From: WQZF01 sp031556405
Lineage (GTDB): Bacteria > Pseudomonadota > Gammaproteobacteria > Burkholderiales > Rhodocyclaceae
Direction of reading: 5' to 3'
NCBI GenBank assembly: GCA_031556405.1
Contig: JAVBTC010000142.1
Coordinates: 1 to 10,382, forward strand
Length of the DNA: 10,382 nt
How positions within the stretch are numbered: position 1 is the stretch's first letter; the number at the start of each line of letters is the position of its first letter. The notes below the pieces were generated by a model, which was not told the origin of the DNA, made no database searches, and saw only the letters and a list, made by a program, of their open reading frames with translations. A program made the position numbers and the translations under genes. Positions 1 through 6,830 of this stretch are shown here, piece after piece.

Positions 1-422
1 CCGCGGTCTTTTTTCACGTCGATGGAAAAATGCGCTTCCGCCTGTGAATTGACCCACTCGATCCGGCGCCATTCGTCGAGCGCAATGACACCGTCCGGCA
101 AGGCTTGCGCGGCATGTACGAAACGTTGCAGGGATTCGCGCAGCGCGCGCCGGTCTTCTTCATGGCGGCGCTGTTCGCGCAGATGCGCGGCATAAGCGTA
201 TTCCCAGACGCCGCAGCGCTCCGGCACCGTCTCCGGGCCCGGCGCGCGCAGCCAGTGCACGAAACGATGAAATTGCCACAACTGCCAGCCCAGCCAGGCG
301 GCGGTGACCGCGAGCAGTGCCGCGAGCGCCCAGGTCAGGTCGAGGATGGTCCACAGCGGCAGAAACACGAACAGCGCAAGCGCGCTGACGATCCATCCGG
401 TATGCGTTCTCGGCGTGTTCAT
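1..422 (-). CDS. phoR: Phosphate regulon sensor histidine kinase PhoR, N-terminal part (runs off left edge)
   Basis: The inner-membrane sensor kinase that phosphorylates PhoB when phosphate is scarce. Only the first 140 residues are in the window; translation from the ATG at 422 stays open to base 1. Two hydrophobic segments, about residues 10-25 and 28-49, form a short membrane hairpin with almost no periplasmic loop, as is typical of PhoR. A basic linker follows (residues 80-98, rich in Arg, Glu and His). Residues about 100-140 look like the start of a PAS domain (LPDGVIALDEWRRIEWVN). The HisKA and ATPase domains would lie beyond base 1. It sits 58 bases downstream of phoB in the same direction, which is the main support for PhoR over another PAS kinase. 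A GGAGG lies 16 bases before the ATG, farther than usual. Confidence 0.85.
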   Translation of the reverse strand, partial: MNTPRTHTGWIVSALALFVFLPLWTILDLTWALAALLAVTAAWLGWQLWQFHRFVHWLRAPGPETVPERCGVWEYAYAAHLREQRRHEEDRRALRESLQRFVHAAQALPDGVIALDEWRRIEWVNSQAEAHFSIDVKKDR

Positions 423-425
423 CGT

Positions 426-454
426 AAAAAACCCGGTGCCTCCGGGAACACCGG
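426..454 (-). terminator. Hairpin plus T tract between phoB and phoR (possible attenuator)
   Basis: On the minus strand CCGGTG and CACCGG can pair (6 bp, 10-base loop), followed by one G and then six T. The run ends just before the phoR ATG. This resembles a weak intrinsic terminator that could lower phoR expression relative to phoB. The loop holds GGAGG, the only ribosome-binding-like sequence for phoR, so folding might also affect translation. The stem is short and function is inferred. Confidence 0.45.
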
Positions 455-480
455 CGCCAGCCGGAGCAATAGCGGAATGC

Positions 481-1173
481 TCACTCGGGCCGCACCGAGC
501 AGCGGTAGCCGACGCCGCGCACCGTCTGGATCAGATGTTCATGGCCGGTCGCGGCAAGCGCGCTGCGCAGCCGCCGGATATGCACATCGACGGTGCGTTC
601 CTCGATATAGATATGATCACCCCAGACCTGGTCGAGCAACTGCGCGCGTTGATAGGCGCGTTCCGGATGCGTCATGAAAAAATGCAGCAGCCTGAATTCG
701 CTCGGCCCGAGCGGAATCGCCTCATCCCCGGCGCTTACCCGGCGCGTTTCCGGATCGAGTTCCAGGCCGCCGAAAGCCACCGTTTCGCTCGTTTTTTCCG
801 GCGCGCAGCGGCGCAGCACGGCGGTGATCCTCGCCCGCAGCTCGCGCGCGGAAAACGGCTTGGCCAGATAATCGTCGGTACCGGCGGCGAATCCGGCCAC
901 CTTGTCGACTTCTTCTCCGCGCGCGGTCAGCAGGATGACCGGCAGCGTCCGCGTGCGCTGATCCGCGCGTAAATGGTGCAACATCTGGATTCCCGACATG
1001 CCGGGCAGCATCCAGTCGAGCAGCACCAGATCCGGCAGCGCCTCGCGGATCCGTTCCAGCGCCGTGCCGGCATCGGAAGCGCGCGTCACTTCGTAGCCCG
1101 ACGGGCGCAGGCTGGCGGCGATCAATTCCTGAATCGCCATTTCATCCTCGACTACAAGAATTTTCGCAGGCAT
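481..1173 (-). CDS. phoB: Phosphate regulon response regulator PhoB
   Basis: DNA-binding response regulator of OmpR/PhoB type that activates Pho-regulon promoters when phosphorylated by PhoR. The 230 residues match the usual length. The receiver domain (about residues 4-120) has acidic residues E9 and D10, phospho-acceptor D53 (LVLLDWMLPG), T83 (ILLTA) and K105 (YLAKPF). The C-terminal winged helix (about 130-228) carries the typical FRLLHFFMTHPERAYQR, VWGDHIYIEERTVDVHIRRLR and VRGVGYRC segments. The start is supported by GGGAGG followed by a suitable gap before the ATG at 1173. phoR follows on the same strand and a Pho box lies about 100 bases upstream, which strengthens PhoB over other OmpR-family members. 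Confidence 0.96.
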   Translation of the reverse strand: MPAKILVVEDEMAIQELIAASLRPSGYEVTRASDAGTALERIREALPDLVLLDWMLPGMSGIQMLHHLRADQRTRTLPVILLTARGEEVDKVAGFAAGTDDYLAKPFSARELRARITAVLRRCAPEKTSETVAFGGLELDPETRRVSAGDEAIPLGPSEFRLLHFFMTHPERAYQRAQLLDQVWGDHIYIEERTVDVHIRRLRSALAATGHEHLIQTVRGVGYRCSVRPE

Positions 1174-1203
1174 CGTCTGTTTTTCCTCCCGGCGGAAGTG
1201 GAG

Positions 1204-1239
1204 ATATGGGGAATATGGGGAATATGAGGAATAAGGGGT
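1204..1239. repeat. 9-bp tandem repeat in the phoB leader
   Basis: Four head-to-tail copies of a 9-bp unit: ATATGGGGA twice, then ATATGAGGA, then the degenerate ATAAGGGGT. It lies between the predicted transcription start and the phoB ribosome-binding site, so it would be transcribed as a pyrimidine-rich UUCCCCAUA-type series. It could be a slippage product or a leader element. Confidence 0.85.
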
Positions 1240-1260
1240 TCGGTTTCATTCCGAAAAAAG

Positions 1261-1294
1261 ATTTTATTACCGGCAAGTGACAAAAGGATGACAG
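1261..1294 (-). promoter_or_regulatory. Pho box and -10 element upstream of phoB
   Basis: On the minus strand, positions 1294-1277 read CTGTCAT-CCTT-TTGTCAC: two 7-bp half-sites separated by 4 bp, very close to the CTGTCAT-N4-CTGTCAT consensus for PhoB. Ten bases further on is TAAAAT (1266-1261), five of six matches to TATAAT and at the spacing seen in known Pho promoters, where the box replaces the -35. Transcription would start near 1254, giving an approximately 80-base leader. This predicts autoregulation of phoBR. Confidence 0.85.
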
Positions 1295-1338
1295 TCATAA
1301 CCGGCCCGGGGCAACCGTCCCTTGCCGCTTTTCACGAG

Positions 1339-1352
1339 GGCCGGTACCGGCC
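1339..1352. other. Perfect 14-bp GC palindrome after the lipoprotein gene
   Basis: GGCCGGTACCGGCC is a perfect palindrome 31 bases beyond the stop of the minus-strand lipoprotein gene. It could help end transcription before the phoB promoter, but no T tract follows on the minus strand, so it is not a classical intrinsic terminator. Confidence 0.35.
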
Positions 1353-1383
1353 TCTTCTTCGGGAACACGATTCCGATTCCCCA

Positions 1384-2325
1384 TCAAAGCCGGTTGCGCA
1401 GGATCAGCAGCCACGGGCGGTCGGCGCCGGGTTCGCTGGAGAGCCTGCCCGCTTCGTCGAGCTCCACGACGCTCATCGATACGGATTGCTGCACATTGCC
1501 GCCGATCGCCTTGAGCTCATGCGCGCCGATCGCGACGACAATGTCGCAGTGCATCGGCGTGCGGCGGCGGATTTTCTCCGGCGTATCGATGTTCCAGGTA
1601 TCGATCCCGCGCGTGGCGCAAATCAGGTCGCCTACCCGCGGCCGCGCCGGAACGGGTTCGACCGCGAACGCGGCACCGGGAAGAATGCGGTCGCGGGCAT
1701 CGACGACGTATTCCGAATGCGCATCGCTGGTCAGGAACTGATCCTGATTCAGCCCCGCCTGGCGCAGCACCCAGGAAACGAACACCGCCGACCATGCCCA
1801 GGCGCCGGTCTTCACCTGGGCGCAGATGGGGTCCCTGCCGGCGATGTGCCAGTAATTGCGCGCCATCGCGCAGCCTTCGAGGGTTGCTTCCATTCCCGTG
1901 CCGTCGGGAAATTTCGGGCAGTCGGGCGTGGCCGCGTCCATTTCGTCATTTTCCATTTCATCGCTTTCCCTGCCTTCCTCTCCTCCGTGTCCAGCGGAAA
2001 AAGAGGCGGGATCGGAAACGGATGCTGAAACGGGTGCCGGGAGAGGACTGAAAACGACGCAGGCACCGCCTTCGCGATCGATCGATACCGTCTGCCGTCC
2101 CCAACGTTCCCATTGCGACAGCGCGATGTTGACGATGCGTTCGCGTGGAGGTCCGCGCCGCGCCTCTTCCGGCACCATCGCGGCGGAATCGTCGGCGATC
2201 GGAGCGCGCTCGGGCCGTACGGTCGACGGCGTGCAACCGGTCATCATCAACGGCACGCCCACAGCCGCGAAATAACAGGCCGCCATGAAGCAGCGGACAT
2301 TTCTGCGTGGAAATTTCGAAATCAT
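1384..2325 (-). CDS. Putative lipoprotein with a DUF2272-type domain
   Basis: A 313-residue protein. The first 31 residues look like a lipoprotein signal: basic start (K4, R7, R8, R11), hydrophobic stretch, then LMMTGC with the lipidated Cys at 31. The start at 2325 places this signal at the N terminus; the frame stays open upstream but without signal-like sequence. A GAGGA lies 13 bases before the ATG, a loose fit. Residues about 60-313 resemble DUF2272 proteins, with the segments RIVNIALSQWERWG, AWSAVFVSWVLRQAGL, PRVGDLICATRG, HCDIVVAIG and GGNVQQSVSM. The fold suggests a relative of CHAP/NlpC-type amidases, but the usual Cys before the WSA..SW helix is not seen, so activity is unknown. Residues about 87-139 form a Ser/Pro then acidic low-complexity insert. 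It lies upstream of phoB but is separated from it by the Pho promoter. Confidence 0.72.
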   Translation of the reverse strand: MISKFPRRNVRCFMAACYFAAVGVPLMMTGCTPSTVRPERAPIADDSAAMVPEEARRGPPRERIVNIALSQWERWGRQTVSIDREGGACVVFSPLPAPVSASVSDPASFSAGHGGEEGRESDEMENDEMDAATPDCPKFPDGTGMEATLEGCAMARNYWHIAGRDPICAQVKTGAWAWSAVFVSWVLRQAGLNQDQFLTSDAHSEYVVDARDRILPGAAFAVEPVPARPRVGDLICATRGIDTWNIDTPEKIRRRTPMHCDIVVAIGAHELKAIGGNVQQSVSMSVVELDEAGRLSSEPGADRPWLLILRNRL

Positions 2326-2353
2326 CGGTATCTGCCATTCCTCGGTTCGTTCT

Positions 2354-2403
2354 GATTCGGCCGGATTCGGCCGGATTCGGATGAATTCGGTTGCATTCGG
2401 TTG
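2354..2403. repeat. 10-bp tandem repeat upstream of the lipoprotein gene
   Basis: Five consecutive 10-bp units on the plus strand: GATTCGGCCG twice, GATTCGGATG, AATTCGGTTG and CATTCGGTTG. The core ATTCGG is kept in every unit. The period is close to one helical turn, so the cores would face the same side of the DNA. It lies 28 bases upstream of the lipoprotein start codon. Confidence 0.9.
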
Positions 2404-2598
2404 GGTCAGGAAAAAACACGAGCGAAGCGAAATGGTGAAATCCAGCGCAAGCGCGCAACGGAGCCGCAATGCACGATAAAAACACTATGTAACGACACCA
2501 TGCGGCGCCACGAAAACCCCAACGGCGATTCTACCGGCTTCCGCGCGAACCGCCGTGCCGGAACCGGCGCGCGTTCCGCAGATGCAGGGCAAAATCGT

Positions 2599-2604
2599 TA
2601 TAAT
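2599..2604 (+). promoter_or_regulatory. -10 element of the ribF promoter
   Basis: A perfect TATAAT 26 bases before the ribF ATG. No good -35 is seen at the usual spacing; TTCCGC at 2574-2579 is weak and too far. Transcription would begin near 2611, leaving an approximately 20-base leader. Confidence 0.5.
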
Positions 2605-2630
2605 TCAAGATTTTTTCTGGCTTTCATTTC

Positions 2631-3653
2631 ATGTACGTCCTGCGCGGCGCCTCGCGCCCCCTGCTCTATCCCACGGTACTCACCATCGGCAATTTCGATG
2701 GCGTGCATCGGGGACATCACGCCCTGCTCGCGCGCCTTCGCGCGGTGGCGGAGCAAATGGGGGGCAACGAAGAAAGCGGCGGAAGTGCCGGAAATGCAGA
2801 GAACGACCCGAAAAATCAAAGTTCCCGGCAAAGGCCGCGCACCGCCGTACTCACCTTCGAACCGCATCCGCGCGAATTTTTTACCCCCGGAGCGGCGCCG
2901 GCGCGTCTTTCCACCCTGCGCGAAAAACTCGAACTGATCGCCGCCGATGCAGTGGAAGTCGTCTGCGTCTGCCGCTTCAACGCGGCATTCGCGGCGCTCT
3001 CGGCCGAGGAATTCATCTCTCGGGTGCTGGTGCGCACCCTGCGGGTAAAACATTTGATCGTCGGCGACGATTTCCGTTTCGGCGCCGACCGCCGCGGTGA
3101 CTTTGCGCTGCTCGAACGCGCCGGCGCACACGCCGGATTCACCGTCGAGACATTGCCCGAAGTCACCATCGGCGGCACGCGCGTTTCCAGTTCGGCGGTA
3201 CGCGCCGCGCTCGCCGACGGTGATCTCGAAGGCGCTTCCAGGCTCCTGGGGCGGCCCTACGTGCTCTGCGGACGCGTCGTCAAGGGCGCGCAACTGGGAC
3301 GGCAACTGGGCTGCCCGACCGCCAATATCCACATGAAACACGAACGGGCGCCGCTCACCGGCGTTTTCATCGTCGAAGTCACCGGGCTGGATGACGGCAA
3401 ATACAGCGGCAAACACAGCGTTCCCCTGCCCGGCGTCGCCAATCTCGGCTATCGCCCGAGCCTCGACAGCAAGACGGTGCGGCCGCTGCTCGAAGTGCAC
3501 CTGCTCGATTTCGACCGCGACGTCTACGGCGCCCATCTCAACGTCCGCCTGCTGCACAAGCTGCGCGACGAAATGAAATTTCCCGGCATCGACGCGCTGA
3601 AAACGCAAATCGCCCGCGACGTGGAAGACGCGCGCCGCTATTTCCGGGTATGA
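2631..3653 (+). CDS. ribF: Bifunctional riboflavin kinase / FAD synthetase RibF
   Basis: Makes FMN from riboflavin and then FAD, in the cytoplasm. The N-terminal nucleotidyltransferase domain (about residues 1-195) shows GNFDGVHRGH at 20-29, TFEPHPREFF at 75-84, VGDDFRFG at 144-151 and RVSSSAVR at 184-191. The C-terminal flavokinase domain (about 205-340) shows GRVVKGAQLGRQLGCPTAN at 214-232, the PGVANLGYRP loop and LEVHLLDFDRDVYG at 287-300 with the likely catalytic Glu288. At 340 residues it is longer than the usual 305-315. Most of the excess is a Gly/Ser/Asn/Glu-rich insert at about residues 44-69, with a smaller one near 255-263. The ATG has no clear Shine-Dalgarno sequence, but the conserved N terminus fits. 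ileS follows after 67 bases on the same strand, a common arrangement. Confidence 0.95.
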   Translation: MYVLRGASRPLLYPTVLTIGNFDGVHRGHHALLARLRAVAEQMGGNEESGGSAGNAENDPKNQSSRQRPRTAVLTFEPHPREFFTPGAAPARLSTLREKLELIAADAVEVVCVCRFNAAFAALSAEEFISRVLVRTLRVKHLIVGDDFRFGADRRGDFALLERAGAHAGFTVETLPEVTIGGTRVSSSAVRAALADGDLEGASRLLGRPYVLCGRVVKGAQLGRQLGCPTANIHMKHERAPLTGVFIVEVTGLDDGKYSGKHSVPLPGVANLGYRPSLDSKTVRPLLEVHLLDFDRDVYGAHLNVRLLHKLRDEMKFPGIDALKTQIARDVEDARRYFRV

Positions 3654-3681
3654 ACGCCGTATGAACGCCGAGTGAACACCC
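3649..3681. repeat. 11-bp tandem repeat starting at the ribF stop codon
   Basis: TATGAACGCCG occurs twice in a row, followed by a third degenerate copy, AGTGAACACCC. The first copy overlaps the last ribF codon and its TGA stop, so each later copy also supplies a TGA, in shifted frames. Confidence 0.85.
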
Positions 3682-3720
3682 ATAGCGAATTCCAGTAAAC
3701 ATCAAGTCAAACAAGACATC

Positions 3721-6588
3721 ATGGCCGACTACAAAGACACTCTGAACTTCCCCGATACTCCGTTCCCGATGCGCGGCGACCTGCCCATGCGCGAGCCGCA
3801 ATGGGTGAAACAGTGGCAGGAACAAAAACTGTACGAGCGCATCCGCGAAGCCTGCCGCGGCCGCCCGCGCTTCCTGCTGCACGACGGCCCGCCCTACGCC
3901 AACGGCGACATTCACCTCGGCCACGCGATCAACAAGATCCTCAAGGACATCGTCGTGCGCTCGAAGACGCTCGCCGGTTTCGACGCGCCGTATGTGCCGG
4001 GCTGGGACTGCCACGGCCTGCCGATCGAACACCAGATCGAGAAACAGCACGGCAAGAACATCCCCGCCGACCGGGTACGCGAACTCTGCCGCGAATTCGC
4101 CGCCGAGCAAGTTACGCGGCAACGCGTCGATTTCATCCGCCTCGGCGTGCTCGGCGAATGGGACAACCCCTACCTGACGATGAACTTCCGTACCGAGGCC
4201 GACGAAATCCGCGCACTGGGCCGGATGCTCGAAAAAGGCTATCTCTACCAGGGGCTGAAACCGGTCAACTGGTGTCTCGACTGCGGTTCGGCGCTTGCCG
4301 AGGCCGAAGTGGAATACGAGGACAAAACCTCGGACGCGATCGACGTTGCCTTTGCCGTGGAGGAAGAGGACCGCCGGAAACTGGCGCAGGCGTTTGGCCT
4401 GCAACGGATCGAACCGGCCGATATGCCCGCCTTCGCGCCGATCTGGACGACGACGCCTTGGACGCTGCCGTCGAACCAGGCGGTGACGGCGCACCCGGAA
4501 ATGGAATACGAACTCATCGCCACCGCCAGAGGCGCCCTGATCCTGGCACGCGAACTGGCGCAGGCCTGCCTGACCCGCTACGGATTGACGGGAACCACGC
4601 TCGGCACGTGCAAGGGCGCCGCGCTCGAACACCTCCGGCTGCGCCATCCGTTCCGGGAATACGCGGTGCCGGTACTGCTCGGCCCGCACGTCACCGTCGA
4701 GGCGGGTACCGGTCTCGTGCACACAGCCCCGGCGCACGGCATGGACGACTACCTGGTGTGCCGTCAATACGGCATCGAAATCGTCACCCAGGTCGACGGC
4801 GAAGGCCGCTTCACCCCGGCGGCGCCGGTACTCATGGGCACGCCGCTGGCGGGCAAGACGGTGTGGGAATCCAATCCGCTCGTGATCGCCACGCTCGAAG
4901 CCAACGACCGGCTGCTTTTCAAGGAAAAGATCCAGCATAGCTACCCACACTGCTGGCGGCATAAAACGCCGATCATCTTTCGCGCCACGACGCAATGGTT
5001 CATCGGCATGGAACGCCATCCGGGCATGAACAACGATATGAACGGTAATGCCCCCGCCCTGCGTGAAATCGCCGAGAACGCCGTCGCCGCGACGCAGTTT
5101 TTCCCCGCCTGGGGCCGCGCCCGGCTCGAAGCCATGATCCGCACGCGTCCCGATTGGTGCGTTTCGCGGCAACGCAACTGGGGCGTTCCGCTGCCGTTCT
5201 TCCTGCACAAGGAAACCGGCATGCCGCATCCGCGCACGCCTGAACTGATCGAAGCCGTGGCCAAGCGCGTCGAACAGAAAGGCATCGAAGCCTGGTTTTC
5301 GCTCGACGCGAAAGAATTGCTCGGCGAGATATTGCTCAGCGACGAGGCGGCGCACTACGAAAAAATGAGCGACACGCTCGATGTCTGGTTCGATTCCGGC
5401 GTCACGCACCTCTCGGTGCTGCGCGGTTCGCACGCCGAACTGGGCTACCCCGCCGATCTTTACCTCGAAGGTTCCGACCAGCACCGCGGCTGGTTCCAGA
5501 GCTCGCTGCTGACCAGTTGCGTCCTTGACGGACGCGCGCCCTACAAGGCGCTCCTGACGCATGGTTTCGTCGTCGACGGGCAAGGCAAGAAGATGTCGAA
5601 ATCGCTGAAGAACACCACCGCGCCGCAAGCGATTTCCGACAAGCTGGGCGCGGAAATCCTGCGCCTGTGGGTCGCCGCCACCGATTATTCCGGCGAACTG
5701 GCGATTTCGGACGAAATCCTGAAACGGGTCGTCGAATCCTACCGCCGCATCCGCAATACCCTGCGTTTCCTGCTCGCCAACTGCGCCAGCGATTTCGACG
5801 CAGCCGCCGACATGCTGCCGGTTGCCGACTGGCTCGAAATCGACCGCTATGCCCTGGCAATGACGCGCCAGCTGCAGGAACAATGCACCGCCGATTACGC
5901 CGCCTTCGAATTCCACCGCGTCGTGCACCGGCTGCAAACCTTCTGCTCCGAGGAACTCGGCGGTTTCTATCTCGATATTCTCAAGGACCGCCTCTATACC
6001 ACGCCGCAGAAATCGCGCGCGCGCCGTTCGGCGCAAAGCGCGCTGTGGCATATCGCGCACGCTTTCGTCCGCCTGATGGCGCCGGTACTCTCCTTCACCG
6101 CCGAAGAAGCCTGGCGCGTGCTTTGCGGTGATGAGCGTGATTCGGTGATGCTGCACACCTGGCACGAACTGCCATCCTGTGCGTGCAAAGGCGGAGATGG
6201 GGACGAAACCGCGCTGCTCGCGAAATGGACCGTGCTGCGCGCACTGCGCGGCGACGTCGCCAAGGCGCTGGAAGAACAGCGCATGGCGGGCAAGATCGGT
6301 TCTTCGCTACAGGCGGAAGTCACACTCGGCGCGAGCGGGCAGGAACACGCTTTGCTCGCCTCGCTCGGCGACGAACTCAAATTCCTCTTCATCTGCTCCG
6401 CGGCAACCCTGACCGCCGGTCCGGAAGGAACGCCGGTACGGATCGAAGTCACTCCCTCGGAGCACGAGAAGTGCGAACGCTGCTGGCACTATCGTGCCGA
6501 CGTCGGCAGCGACTCCGAACACCCGACGCTGTGCGGCCGCTGCATCACCAATCTGGCATTGCCGGGCGAAACGCGGGAATACATTTGA
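3721..6588 (+). CDS. ileS: Isoleucyl-tRNA synthetase
   Basis: Class I aminoacyl-tRNA synthetase that charges tRNA-Ile and edits mischarged valine. The 955 residues contain the HIGH motif as HLGH at 65-68 (GPPYANGDIHLGH), the CP1 editing domain including TTPWTLPSNQAVTAHPE, the DVWFDSGVTH and YLEGSDQHRGWFQSSL active-site segments, and KMSKS at 624-628. An anticodon-binding helical domain follows. The C-terminal zinc-binding region has CERC at 918-921 and CGRC at 938-941. It is slightly longer than the usual 930-945. An extra polar segment (about residues 434-445, HPGMNNDMNGNAP) precedes the RPDWCVSRQRNWG region. No clear Shine-Dalgarno precedes the ATG, but the N terminus MADYKDTLNFPDTPFPMRGDL-like is standard. 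It is probably co-transcribed with ribF. The usual next gene, lspA, is not present. Confidence 0.97.
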   Translation: MADYKDTLNFPDTPFPMRGDLPMREPQWVKQWQEQKLYERIREACRGRPRFLLHDGPPYANGDIHLGHAINKILKDIVVRSKTLAGFDAPYVPGWDCHGLPIEHQIEKQHGKNIPADRVRELCREFAAEQVTRQRVDFIRLGVLGEWDNPYLTMNFRTEADEIRALGRMLEKGYLYQGLKPVNWCLDCGSALAEAEVEYEDKTSDAIDVAFAVEEEDRRKLAQAFGLQRIEPADMPAFAPIWTTTPWTLPSNQAVTAHPEMEYELIATARGALILARELAQACLTRYGLTGTTLGTCKGAALEHLRLRHPFREYAVPVLLGPHVTVEAGTGLVHTAPAHGMDDYLVCRQYGIEIVTQVDGEGRFTPAAPVLMGTPLAGKTVWESNPLVIATLEANDRLLFKEKIQHSYPHCWRHKTPIIFRATTQWFIGMERHPGMNNDMNGNAPALREIAENAVAATQFFPAWGRARLEAMIRTRPDWCVSRQRNWGVPLPFFLHKETGMPHPRTPELIEAVAKRVEQKGIEAWFSLDAKELLGEILLSDEAAHYEKMSDTLDVWFDSGVTHLSVLRGSHAELGYPADLYLEGSDQHRGWFQSSLLTSCVLDGRAPYKALLTHGFVVDGQGKKMSKSLKNTTAPQAISDKLGAEILRLWVAATDYSGELAISDEILKRVVESYRRIRNTLRFLLANCASDFDAAADMLPVADWLEIDRYALAMTRQLQEQCTADYAAFEFHRVVHRLQTFCSEELGGFYLDILKDRLYTTPQKSRARRSAQSALWHIAHAFVRLMAPVLSFTAEEAWRVLCGDERDSVMLHTWHELPSCACKGGDGDETALLAKWTVLRALRGDVAKALEEQRMAGKIGSSLQAEVTLGASGQEHALLASLGDELKFLFICSAATLTAGPEGTPVRIEVTPSEHEKCERCWHYRADVGSDSEHPTLCGRCITNLALPGETREYI

Positions 6589-6615
6589 GATTTGAGCCGA
6601 GCGTATTCCTGATCC

Positions 6616-6655
6616 TTCCTTTCGCTGCGAAATAACGAAGAAACAGCGAAAGGAA
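6616..6655. terminator. 12-bp perfect inverted repeat after ileS
   Basis: TTCCTTTCGCTG and CAGCGAAAGGAA pair perfectly across a 16-base loop, 27 bases after the ileS stop. No T tract follows on either strand, so a classical intrinsic terminator is not shown, but it may end the ribF-ileS message or protect its 3' end. Confidence 0.5.
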
Positions 6656-6689
6656 AACCGAAAAAATTCCAGATTTGATTAAATTTACT

Positions 6690-6706
6690 CCGGCTACCGT
6701 AGCCGG
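6690..6706. repeat. Short tight hairpin CCGGCTA-CCG-TAGCCGG
   Basis: A 7-bp stem with a 3-base loop, extendable by one T-A pair on the outside. It lies in AT-rich sequence downstream of ileS. No T tract follows on either strand. Confidence 0.5.
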
Positions 6707-6744
6707 ACATAAGGTGAAATTAAAATAGCATTGGAATATATTAT

Positions 6745-6767
6745 AACGCTTCGCGTGATCAAGCGTT
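6745..6767. repeat. Inverted repeat AACGCTT / AAGCGTT
   Basis: A 7-bp stem with a 9-base loop in the same convergent region. It is one of a series of consecutive hairpins; the function is unknown. Confidence 0.45.
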
Positions 6768-6776
6768 GAAATGAAA

Positions 6777-6812
6777 ACCCCTGGATTCCCGCCCTTGCGG
6801 AAACCCAGGGGT
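6777..6812 (+). repeat. REP-like palindromic element, copy 1
   Basis: An outer stem ACCCCTGG / CCAGGGGT encloses an inner stem CCGC / GCGG. The core CTGGATTCCCGC followed by GCGGAA matches the widespread family of proteobacterial intergenic repeats based on GGATTCCCGC..GCGGGAAT. Family membership is from memory of that motif. Confidence 0.6.
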
Positions 6813-6830
6813 AAATTCCATTACCGCCGC

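Larger units (their letters stand above)
2326..2630. other. Divergent intergenic region between the lipoprotein gene and ribF
   Basis: These 305 bases hold no convincing gene. The left part carries a 10-bp tandem repeat near the lipoprotein start. The middle has GC-rich short inverted repeats such as GCCGG-AA-CCGGC near 2557-2568. The right part holds the ribF -10 element. I could not place a good minus-strand promoter for the lipoprotein gene. Open frames across this stretch translate to Arg-rich sequence and look like chance. Confidence 0.7.

Noticed and set aside
304..972. Plus-strand open frame opposite phoB and phoR
   Set aside because: Both minus-strand genes are conserved; this frame is a shadow with low-complexity Ala/Arg content.
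1288..2028. Plus-strand open frame opposite the DUF2272-type gene
   Set aside because: The minus strand has a lipoprotein signal and family segments; this frame has neither.
2470..2630. FMN riboswitch before ribF
   Set aside because: The leader from the likely -10 is only about 20 bases and no conserved FMN-element segments are visible.
2598..3683. Minus-strand open frame of 361 codons opposite ribF
   Set aside because: Antisense shadow of a clearly conserved gene, with no family motifs and no ribosome-binding site of note.
3721..3741. DYKD at the IleS N terminus, recalling an epitope tag
   Set aside because: Only four residues match and the following TLNFPDTPFPMR is standard IleS sequence, so it is natural.
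3538..6165. Very long minus-strand open frame (875 codons) opposite ileS
   Set aside because: It lies wholly antisense to ileS apart from the spacer and ribF end. GC-rich codon usage often leaves such frames open, and its translation is Arg/His/Gly-rich with no recognisable domain.
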